From assembly GCF_005519465.1 (NCBI RefSeq), contig NZ_CP027858.1:3224001-3288000 (forward strand): 64,000 nt of DNA. Reading direction: 5' to 3'. Positions 14,336 to 21,355 of the stretch are shown piece by piece. The notes beneath the pieces are model-generated. The model was given only the letters and a program-made list of their open reading frames with translations, ran no database searches and was not told the DNA's origin. Position 1 is the stretch's first letter. The number at the start of each line of letters is the position of its first letter. The position numbers were made by a program, and so were the translations under genes. Source of the DNA: Streptomyces clavuligerus. GTDB taxonomy: Bacteria; Actinomycetota; Actinomycetes; Streptomycetales; Streptomycetaceae.

Positions 14336-17214
14336 GGAGCTGGTACCACTCCTGGCTGGCGGCGATCCGTATCGCCCGCCGCGACGCCTGGCGCGCCAAG
14401 GGCCGCAGCCTGCTCGTCCTCGCGATGCTGACGCTGCCCATCATCGGCGTGAGCGCGGCGGACGTCACCTATCGCAGCTCCAACCTCTCCACCGAGGCGC
14501 AACTGGAGCGGCAGATCGGTACCGCCGACGCCCGGGTGATGGACTACGACACCGGCGGAGAGGCCGTCTTCCAGAGCCCGGACAACGAGGAGACGGACCG
14601 GGCCAAGCAGTACGGGGAGAACGACGAGCTGCCCACCGGTCCGGCCGACATCACCAAGGCGCTGCCCGCCGGTGCCGCCTCCCTGACCGACACCTACGGC
14701 TCCGCGAAGGTGCACACCAAGCACGGCCTGCTCAGCACCTCCGTCCGTGAGCTGAAGTCCTCCGACCCGATGGCCGGGCCGATCATGCCGCTGCTCGACG
14801 GCCGCTATCCCACCGCGCCCGACGAGGTCGCCGTGACGGGGCTCTTCCTCAAGAACAGCGGTCTGAAGCTGGGTTCCACGATCACCGTGCGCCAACTGGA
14901 GCGCACGTACACGATCGTCGGCTCGTACGAGCTGCCCTCCGAGCTGAACACCGACCAGATCAACGCCCTTCCGGGCGCCCTGCTCGAACCGCTCCGCAAG
15001 GCGCTGGAGAAGGCGGAGCTTCCGTCGAGCACGTCCAGCACCTCCTATCTGGTCAAGATCGACGGCGGTTTCACGTGGAACATGGTCAAGGAGGCCAACC
15101 AGCACGGAGTGACGGTCACGTCCCGTGACGTGATCCTCGACCCGCCGCCGGACTCCGAGGTCCCGCTCTTCCAGAAGAAGGGCTACCAGCCCGGCATGAC
15201 CTACCAGACCATGGACGAGGGCGCCCTCATGGTCCTGGCCACCGTGGTCGTCATGGCCCTGCTGGAGATCTGTCTGCTCGCGGGTCCGGCCTTCGCCGTC
15301 GGGGCACGCCGCTCCCGCCGACAGCTCGGGCTGGTCGGCGCCAACGGCGGTGACCGCCGCCATATCCGCGCCATCGTGCTCTCCGGGGGTCTGGTGCTCG
15401 GCGCCGTGGCGGCCGTGGTGGGCACGGTGCTCGGCATCGCGCTGACCTACGTGGCACGGCCCTGGCTGGAGGAGTACTCCGGGAGCCGGTTCGACGCGCT
15501 GGAGCTGCGCCCCCTGGAACTCCTCGGCATCGCGCTGCTGGCCGTCCTCACCGGTCTCGCCGCGGCCCTGATCCCCGCCGTCAACGCCTCCCGTCAGCCC
15601 GTGCTGGCCTCCCTCACCGGCCGCCGGGGGGTCCGCAAGAGCAATCGGGTCCTGCCGACGGTCGGCCTGATCGCCGTCGTCCTGGGCGCCGCCGCCGCCT
15701 TCTTCGGTACGACGATGTCCGACGGTTTTCTGCTGATCGCGGGCGGCAGCGCCATCGCCGAGCTGGGTGTGGTCGCCATGACCCCGGCGCTCGTCGGAGT
15801 CTTCGGCCGGATCGGACGCTTTCTGCCGCTCTCGCCCCGGCTGGCGCTGCGGGACGCGGTCCGCAACCGGGGCCGTACGGCCCCGGCGGTGGCCGCCGTC
15901 CTGGCCGCCGTCGCCGGAACGGTCGCCGTGGCCACCTACGCGGCCAGCATGGACGCCCAGAGCGAGGCCAAGTACTACCCCCGGCTGCCCTACGGGACCG
16001 CCGCCCTGACGCTCGGCTCCGAAGGGGCCGCACAGCACGAGAACGCCGCCCGTGCGGCCGTGGAGAAGTCCTTCCCCGTCGCTCTGCGGGCCGATGTGCG
16101 ACGGATCGCGGTCGGCAACCCGAACTGCTCGGTCCATGGGAGCTACGCGGACAACCCGGGGAGCTGCGGCGAGTCCGAACTGCTGGTGCCGACCGCCAAT
16201 GTCTGCCCGATCCACGCCGCCGACCCGGCACGGCCCGGCGAGAGCCTTGAGGAGACGTTCACCGCCGCGGAGCGCCGCAAGCTGGTGGACAGCGACTGGC
16301 GGTGCGCGTCCCGGCGCGGAGAGACGTACTCGGAGGTCAACACGTTGATCGGTGACGCCTCGCTGTTGAAGGTGCTCAAGATCGACGATCCGGCCGCCGC
16401 GAAGGCCCTGGCCGCCGGAAAGGCCGTCGTGCTCGACCGGAGGTACCTGGACGCCAAGAACACCATCGGCATCCAGCTGATCACCGATGTCGCCGCCGCC
16501 AACAAGGCGCGGGAGAAGAGCCAGACCCCGCCCGGCAGGGTGGTGAAGCTCCCCGCGTACCAGCTCGACAGCAAGGCCCAGGGGTACGGAATCCAGGCGA
16601 TCGTGCCGCCCGCCGCGGCCGAGGCCGCGAAGATCACCACGGCTCCCTACGGCGCCTACTACACCCTGGACCGCCTTCCCCGGAGCGAGGAGACCCAGCG
16701 GCTCGACGCCGAGCTGGCCCGTATCGGCATCGAGGACTTCCCGTTCGTCGAGAGCGGGTTCCAGAGCGACAACAACGTCATGATGCTGGCGCTGGCGGTC
16801 TTCGCCGGGCTGATCACCATCGGTGCCGCCGGTATCGCCACGGGCCTCTCCCAGGCGGACGCCGAAGCCGATCTGAAGACGCTGGCGGCGGTCGGCGCCC
16901 CGCCGAGGGTGCGCAGGACGCTCAGCGGCTTCCAGTGCGGGGTGGTGGCCGCGATGGGTGTGGTGCTCGGCTCGGCCACCGGAGTCGTCCCCGCGATCGG
17001 TCTCGTCCTCGCCGACCGGCGCAGCCAGACGACCGGCTGGAAGGAGAGCGTCGCAGAGGGGTACGCCGACCTCGCCGACAAGCCCTATGTGCCGATCGAG
17101 CTGCCCTGGCTGACCCTGGGGGTGCTGGTGATCGCCGTCCCACTGGGCGCGGCCCTGCTGGCGGCACTGGTGACCCGCTCCCGGGGCGCCCTGGCCCGCC
17201 GCGAGGCGTCCTGA
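14332..17214 (+). CDS. Large FtsX-family ABC transporter permease
   Basis: Inner-membrane permease of 960 aa with the duplicated FtsX architecture: a first transmembrane helix (about 24-45, LLVLAMLTLPIIGV), a large outside domain (about 50-300), three helices (about 300-420), a fourth segment (about 438-500), another start helix (NRGRTAPAVAAVLAAVAGTVAVATY), a second outside domain (about 540-810) and the final three helices (about 820-950). The outside domain contains Cys residues (PNCSVHG, NPGSCG, NVCPIHA, WRCASRRG) that could form disulfides. It partners with the ATPase upstream by GTGA overlap. The family moves peptides, lipoproteins or hydrophobic drugs; the substrate is unknown. A hairpin at 17233-17276 follows the gene. 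Confidence 0.9.
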   Translation: MRSWYHSWLAAIRIARRDAWRAKGRSLLVLAMLTLPIIGVSAADVTYRSSNLSTEAQLERQIGTADARVMDYDTGGEAVFQSPDNEETDRAKQYGENDELPTGPADITKALPAGAASLTDTYGSAKVHTKHGLLSTSVRELKSSDPMAGPIMPLLDGRYPTAPDEVAVTGLFLKNSGLKLGSTITVRQLERTYTIVGSYELPSELNTDQINALPGALLEPLRKALEKAELPSSTSSTSYLVKIDGGFTWNMVKEANQHGVTVTSRDVILDPPPDSEVPLFQKKGYQPGMTYQTMDEGALMVLATVVVMALLEICLLAGPAFAVGARRSRRQLGLVGANGGDRRHIRAIVLSGGLVLGAVAAVVGTVLGIALTYVARPWLEEYSGSRFDALELRPLELLGIALLAVLTGLAAALIPAVNASRQPVLASLTGRRGVRKSNRVLPTVGLIAVVLGAAAAFFGTTMSDGFLLIAGGSAIAELGVVAMTPALVGVFGRIGRFLPLSPRLALRDAVRNRGRTAPAVAAVLAAVAGTVAVATYAASMDAQSEAKYYPRLPYGTAALTLGSEGAAQHENAARAAVEKSFPVALRADVRRIAVGNPNCSVHGSYADNPGSCGESELLVPTANVCPIHAADPARPGESLEETFTAAERRKLVDSDWRCASRRGETYSEVNTLIGDASLLKVLKIDDPAAAKALAAGKAVVLDRRYLDAKNTIGIQLITDVAAANKAREKSQTPPGRVVKLPAYQLDSKAQGYGIQAIVPPAAAEAAKITTAPYGAYYTLDRLPRSEETQRLDAELARIGIEDFPFVESGFQSDNNVMMLALAVFAGLITIGAAGIATGLSQADAEADLKTLAAVGAPPRVRRTLSGFQCGVVAAMGVVLGSATGVVPAIGLVLADRRSQTTGWKESVAEGYADLADKPYVPIELPWLTLGVLVIAVPLGAALLAALVTRSRGALARREAS
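15068..15081. other. Near-match to parS inside the permease gene
   Basis: GTTTCACGTGGAAC differs at one base from the 14-bp parS core GTTTCACGTGAAAC. It lies within coding sequence, 6 kb from the perfect parS at 21236. It may be a weak ParB site or chance. Confidence 0.35.
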
Positions 17215-17232
17215 TCACAGCCGCCCGCGGTG

Positions 17233-17276
17233 GTGTGCCCCCGTATCGGAGCGAACGTTCCGGTACGGGGGCACAC
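17233..17276. terminator. Long hairpin after the permease gene
   Basis: 17-bp arms (17233-17249 and 17260-17276) with a single mismatch and a 10-nt spacer. The spacer and arm edge contain a smaller palindrome GAACGTTC (17253-17260). It lies between the permease stop and bpa, on the same strand; probably a terminator, possibly an attenuator or operator for bpa. Confidence 0.6.
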
Positions 17277-17331
17277 CCCTGGTTACAGGGTCACAGCCCG
17301 GGCGCACACATGGGTGGGAGACAATGGCCGC

Positions 17332-17865
17332 ATGGAGATGCCGACGAATGAACGGTCGCAGGAGCCCCCGGTCCTTGTCGTGGGGCAGGACGGGATGATG
17401 CTCGGCGGCGGTGACGAGGAGTCCCGCGAGATCCCGGTGACGGAGATGGTCGAGCAGCCCGCGAAGGTCATGCGCATCGGCAGCATGATCAAACAGCTCT
17501 TGGAGGAGGTCAGGGCGGCTCCTCTGGACGAGGCGAGCCGGGTGCGCCTCAAGGAGATCCACGCCGGGTCCGTCAAGGAGCTGGAGGACGGTCTCGCCCC
17601 CGAGCTGGTGGACGAGTTGGAGCGGCTGTCGCTTCCCTTCACCGATGAGGCGGTGCCCTCCGAGGCGGAGCTGAGGATCGCTCAGGCCCAGCTCGTGGGG
17701 TGGCTCGAAGGTCTTTTCCACGGCATCCAGACGACCCTGTTCGCCCAGCAGATGGCCGCCCGGGCGCAGTTGGAGCAGATGCGCCGCGCGCTGCCCGCAG
17801 GGTCCCACCACGAGGACGACGGCAACCCCCATCAGGGGCCGATCCGTTCGGGCCCGTATCTGTAG
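17332..17865 (+). CDS. bpa: Bacterial proteasome activator Bpa (PafE)
   Basis: ATP-independent ring activator that opens the 20S proteasome gate and helps degrade unfolded proteins. Length is 177 aa. The core VEQPAKVMRIGSMIKQLLEE, APLDEASRVRLKEIH, ELEDGLAPELVDELERLSLP and AQLVGWLEGLFHGIQT matches mycobacterial Bpa (Rv3780) nearly word for word. The C terminus GPYL corresponds to the HbYX-like GQYL tail that docks into the proteasome alpha ring. The N-terminal 40 residues are acidic and variable. ATG 17332 is used (GGGAG about 11 nt upstream; a second ATG at 17338 is possible). Proteasome genes are not in this window. The gene is convergent with a quinone oxidoreductase across a strong hairpin. 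Confidence 0.95.
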   Translation: MEMPTNERSQEPPVLVVGQDGMMLGGGDEESREIPVTEMVEQPAKVMRIGSMIKQLLEEVRAAPLDEASRVRLKEIHAGSVKELEDGLAPELVDELERLSLPFTDEAVPSEAELRIAQAQLVGWLEGLFHGIQTTLFAQQMAARAQLEQMRRALPAGSHHEDDGNPHQGPIRSGPYL

Positions 17866-17909
17866 CCGAGCCCGCCCGTCGTCTGCGGGCGCCCGAGCCA
17901 CGCGCGGGC

Positions 17910-17951
17910 GCCGGAGCGGGGCCCTTCCCTTCGGACGGGCTCCGCTCCGGC
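17910..17951. terminator. Bidirectional hairpin terminator
   Basis: 15-bp arms (17910-17924 and 17937-17951) with one mismatch and a 12-nt loop, between convergent bpa and the quinone oxidoreductase. Confidence 0.65.
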
Positions 17952-18000
17952 GTCGGCCGCCGTGTCACTCAGCCGCCCGGCCGCCGATCCGTTCGGCCGT

Positions 18001-18981
18001 TCACTCGTTGATCAGCAGGACCTTGCCGACCTGGGCGCCGGACTCCAGCACCCGATGCGCCTCCGCCGCCTGCCTGAGCGGCAGACTCCGGTCCACGACC
18101 GGCCGGACCCGACCGTTCTCGATCAGCGGCCAGACATGCTCGCGCACCGCCGCCACGATCGCGGCCTTCTCCCCCAGCGGACGGCTCCGCAGCGAGGTCG
18201 CGGTGATCGCCGCCCGCTTGGCGAGCAGCGCCCCCAGGTTCACCTCGCCCTTGACCCCGCCCTGAAGGCCGATCACCGCGAGCCGTCCATTGAGCGCGAG
18301 GGCGCGGATGTTCCGCTCCAGATACTTCGCTCCGATGATGTCGAGGACGACATCGGCCCCGGCGCCGTCCGTCGCGGCCCGCAGCTCCGCCACGAAGTCC
18401 TGCTCGCGGTAGTCGATCAGGATGTCCGCGCCCAGCTCGGCGCAGCGCGCCAGCTTCTCGGGGCCGCCCGCCGTGACCGCGACCCGGGCGCCCACCGCCT
18501 TGGCGAGCTGGATGGCCATGGTGCCGATGCCGCTCGCGCCGCCGTGGATCAGTACCGTCTCACCCGGCCGCAGATGCGCGATCATGAAGACGTTGGACCA
18601 GACCGTCGCGGTCACCTCGGGCAGGGCCGCCGCCGTGACCAGGTCGAGGCCCGTGGGCACGGGGAGCAGTTGCCCGGTGGGGACGGCGACCCGCTGGGCG
18701 TAGCCGCCACCGGCGAGCAGCGCGCACACCTCGTCGCCGACGGCCCATCCGGAGACACCGGGCCCCAGGTCGACGATCCTGCCGGAGCACTCCAGGCCGG
18801 GGTAGGGGGAGGCGCCGGGCGGCGGATCGTAGAAGCCCTGGCGCTGGAGCAGATCCGCACGGTTGACCGCGCTCGCCGCCACCTCGACCAGGACCTCGCC
18901 CTCGCCGGGTACGGGATCGGGTACCTCCGCCCAGAGCAGCGCCTCGGGACCACCGGGTTCGGGAATCGTGATCGCATGCAT
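18001..18981 (-). CDS. NAD(P)H quinone oxidoreductase (zinc-free MDR family, PIG3-like)
   Basis: Medium-chain reductase of 326 aa that reduces quinones or reactive carbonyls with NADPH. GroES-like N half: MHAITIPEPGGPEALLWAEV, then VNRADLLQRQGFYDPPPG and YPGLECSGRIV, characteristic of the zeta-crystallin/p53-inducible PIG3 subgroup. The Rossmann half carries VLIHGGASGIGTMAIQLAK and a nucleotide pocket in VTAGGPEKLARCAELGAD. The Cys and His ligands of zinc alcohol dehydrogenases are absent, as expected. ATG start at 18981. It is monocistronic, convergent with bpa and followed (upstream side) by the RCK gene on the same strand after a 180-bp gap of GGGTCGGGC repeats. Substrate is not predictable. 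Confidence 0.88.
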   Translation of the reverse strand: MHAITIPEPGGPEALLWAEVPDPVPGEGEVLVEVAASAVNRADLLQRQGFYDPPPGASPYPGLECSGRIVDLGPGVSGWAVGDEVCALLAGGGYAQRVAVPTGQLLPVPTGLDLVTAAALPEVTATVWSNVFMIAHLRPGETVLIHGGASGIGTMAIQLAKAVGARVAVTAGGPEKLARCAELGADILIDYREQDFVAELRAATDGAGADVVLDIIGAKYLERNIRALALNGRLAVIGLQGGVKGEVNLGALLAKRAAITATSLRSRPLGEKAAIVAAVREHVWPLIENGRVRPVVDRSLPLRQAAEAHRVLESGAQVGKVLLINE

Positions 18982-19161
18982 GGCCGCGAGGCTACCGCCG
19001 GGCGGGTCCGCTCCGGGCGGTACCGGGCCCGGCCCGGGGCCCGGTACCGCCTCGGTACCGCCCGGAGCTGCCGGGCGCGGGTGGGCGGGTCGGGCGCGGG
19101 GAAACGGGTAGGCGGGTCGGGAGCGGGGGAGTGCGACGGGTGCGGGGAAGCGGGTCGGGCG

Positions 19162-19818
19162 CTATGCCTTTCTGCGCCGGTCGCCGTCCCCCACCCGGAC
19201 GATGGTGATCACCCGGTCCGTCAGTTGCAGCGGGCTGGCGGCGGGGTCGTCGTAGCCGATCATCCGATGGCCGCGCAACACGCTGACCACCAGGTCGTCC
19301 GTCTCCCGGACATTCATCCCCACCTCGGCCTTTATCACCGGCCGTTCCACCAGATCGAGTCCGCTGCCCTGGTGGATCAGATCCTCCATCACCGCTCCCG
19401 CACTGGGGCTGAGCACCGAGAGGCCCATCAGCCGCCCGGCCGCGCTGGCGCTGGTGATGACGGCGTCCGCGCCGGACTGGCGGAGCAGCGGCGCGTTCTC
19501 CTCCTCCCGGACCGAGGCGACGATCTTCGCCTCCTTGTTGAGCTGGCGCGCCGTCAGGGTGACCAGCACCGCCGTGTCGTCCCGCTGGGTGCAGATGATG
19601 ATCTGCCCGGCGCGCTGCACCTCGGCCTTGATCAGTACATCGCTGCGGGTCGCGTCGCCGACGATGCCGTTGTAGCCCTCGGCGACGGCGGTGTCCACGA
19701 CCTTGCCGCTCGGGTCGACGATCACGATCTGGTCCCGCTTGAGCCCCGTCGCGGTCAGGGTCTGGATCGCGGAACGTCCCTTGGTACCGAACCCCACGAT
19801 CACGGTGTGCCCGCGCAC
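19162..19818 (-). CDS. Stand-alone RCK/TrkA-N potassium-regulatory protein
   Basis: Cytoplasmic NAD/nucleotide-binding RCK protein of 218 aa. It starts directly at the Rossmann strand VRGHTVIVGFGTKGR; the GxGxxG-type loop is GFGTKG and the acidic end of strand 2 is IVIVDPSG. The C-terminal part (about 150-210) resembles a TrkA-C-like tail. It aligns along its whole length with the C-terminal half of the divergent K+ channel gene at 19985 (for example GDATRSDVLIKAEVQRA against GDATRSRSLLKAEIQRA), so the two are paralogues by inverted duplication, but this copy lacks the pore. It has its own GGAGG ribosome site 4 nt before GTG 19818, so it is an expressed separate gene and not obviously debris. 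It could form mixed gating rings with the channel (inference). Confidence 0.85.
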   Translation of the reverse strand: MRGHTVIVGFGTKGRSAIQTLTATGLKRDQIVIVDPSGKVVDTAVAEGYNGIVGDATRSDVLIKAEVQRAGQIIICTQRDDTAVLVTLTARQLNKEAKIVASVREEENAPLLRQSGADAVITSASAAGRLMGLSVLSPSAGAVMEDLIHQGSGLDLVERPVIKAEVGMNVRETDDLVVSVLRGHRMIGYDDPAASPLQLTDRVITIVRVGDGDRRRKA

Positions 19819-19984
19819 TCGACCTCCACTGCTCCTTCGACGTCAACCCCGGGGGTGTACCCGCCGCCCCCGGAGGAACGACGCTACCGCCAACACGGTG
19901 GACGCACACACGTTCCGGCGCCGGATCGGGGACGATGGTCTCTTCACATTCGACCGACCGGACCATGGGCAGAGGGGATTTCCG

Positions 19985-21091
19985 ATGAGGGGCGAGAAGA
20001 AACCCCCGAGGGCAGGCAGGTTCTCGATCATGCGCTCGCTCTGGTACCGCTCGAACCGGGAGGCCCAGGACGACTTCGAGGCCGGGCGCTCCATCACCAT
20101 GCCCGCGCAGGCCGTCGTCCCTCCCCTGGTCCAGGTGTTGCGGCGGCTCGCCATGGCCCTGCTGGTGCTCGCGGTCACCACGCTGCTGGTCTGGCTGGAC
20201 CGGTCGGGCTACAACGACAACGCCGATGGCAGCGTCGACTTCCTGGACGCGGCCTACTACACCACCGTCACCCTCTCCACCACCGGCTACGGCGATATCG
20301 CCCCGGTCAGCGACGCTGCCCGGCTCACCAATATCTTCATCATCACGCCGCTGCGGGTGCTCTTCCTGATCATCCTGGTCGGCACCACCCTCGAAGTCCT
20401 CACCGAGCGCACCCGCCAACAGGTACGGGTCCACCGCTGGCGGTCCCGGATGACCGACCATGTGATCGTGGTCGGCTATGGCACCAAGGGGCGGCACGCG
20501 ATCGAGACCCTGCTCGGTCAGGGGGTGCCCATCGAGAAGATCGTGGTGGTCGACTCCCAGCAGAAGGCCGTGGACGCGGCGAGCGTCGATGGACTGGTGG
20601 CCGTCCTCGGCGATGCCACCCGGTCCCGGTCGCTGCTGAAGGCGGAGATCCAGCGGGCCGCCCGGGTGATCATCGCTCCCCAGCGGGACGACACGGCGAC
20701 GCTGGTCACGCTCACCGCCCGGCAGCTCAACAAGCGGGCCGCCATCGTGGTCACCGTCCGCGAGGACGAGAATGTGCCCCTGATCAAGCAGAGCGGGGCC
20801 GACACCGTGGTCACCAGCTCCAGCTCCGCCGGACGGCTGCTCGGGGTCTCGATGGCCAGTCCCCAGGTGGCCGACACCCTGGAGGATCTGATGACCCGGG
20901 GCAGCGGACTGAATCTGGCCGAACGCCCCGTCGCCCAGGGTGAGGTCGGCCGCTCTCCCCGGGAGTGCGCGGATCTGGTGGTGGCCGTGGTCCGCCGCAA
21001 ACGGATGCTGGACTACACCGACCCGGAGTGCGCACAGCTCCAGTTCGGGGACCGGCTGATCACCATCAGCCGGGAACAGCCGGCGGTCTGA
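19985..21091 (+). CDS. Two-transmembrane potassium channel with C-terminal RCK domain
   Basis: MthK/Kch-like channel of 368 aa. A charged N-terminal tail (1-45) precedes TM1 (about 50-71, VLRRLAMALLVLAVTTLLVW), the pore helix and the selectivity filter TTGYGD (99-104), then TM2 (about 112-138). The cytoplasmic RCK domain (about 157-368) begins HVIVVGYGTKGR and has the acidic strand-2 end VVVDSQQ. ATG 19985 follows AGAGGGG. The RCK half is paralogous to the stand-alone protein encoded divergently at 19162-19818; 166 bp between them must hold both promoters. The gating ligand (Ca, NAD or c-di-AMP) cannot be told from sequence. Confidence 0.92.
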   Translation: MRGEKKPPRAGRFSIMRSLWYRSNREAQDDFEAGRSITMPAQAVVPPLVQVLRRLAMALLVLAVTTLLVWLDRSGYNDNADGSVDFLDAAYYTTVTLSTTGYGDIAPVSDAARLTNIFIITPLRVLFLIILVGTTLEVLTERTRQQVRVHRWRSRMTDHVIVVGYGTKGRHAIETLLGQGVPIEKIVVVDSQQKAVDAASVDGLVAVLGDATRSRSLLKAEIQRAARVIIAPQRDDTATLVTLTARQLNKRAAIVVTVREDENVPLIKQSGADTVVTSSSSAGRLLGVSMASPQVADTLEDLMTRGSGLNLAERPVAQGEVGRSPRECADLVVAVVRRKRMLDYTDPECAQLQFGDRLITISREQPAV

Positions 21092-21134
21092 CCTCGTTCC
21101 GGACACGTCCGGGCGCGTCCCGACGGCGGGCAGC

Positions 21135-21190
21135 CGTGCCCGGACGACGGGGGCGTGCCCGGACGATAGGGGCCGTGCCCGGACGACGGG
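21135..21190. repeat. Three ~19-bp direct repeats beside parS
   Basis: CGTGCCCGGACGACGGG occurs at 21135-21151 and 21174-21190, with a variant at 21154-21170. The array ends 45 bp before the perfect parS site. It is non-coding. Confidence 0.6.
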
Positions 21191-21235
21191 CGGCCGTCTG
21201 CCCGTCGGATACCGGGCCCACGGCGCCACGCCGCA

Positions 21236-21251
21236 TGTTTCACGTGAAACA
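21236..21251. other. parS centromere site (ParB binding)
   Basis: TGTTTCACGTGAAACA, a perfect 16-bp palindrome identical to the universal bacterial parS consensus. It is intergenic, between the K+ channel and moeA. ParB loads here and spreads to organise the origin region; parS sites in Streptomyces cluster around oriC, which fits the origin-proximal gene block at the right of the window. Confidence 0.93.
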
Positions 21252-21355
21252 GCCCAACGGGTGAACGGGAGTCAGGGCCCCGGGTCTGGGAGCGGGCTGC
21301 GGGTCCGGGGGCCGGGCTCCGGGGGCGCGTGTCCCGGGCCGCGCGGGGCCATGGG

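Noticed and set aside
19162..19818. RCK-only gene as a broken channel pseudogene
   Set aside because: It has a strong ribosome site, an intact frame and an intact nucleotide-binding loop, so it is treated as a real gene.
18992..21229. Minus-strand 745-codon frame across the K+ channel
   Set aside because: A shadow of high GC; the plus strand shows the TTGYGD filter and RCK domain.
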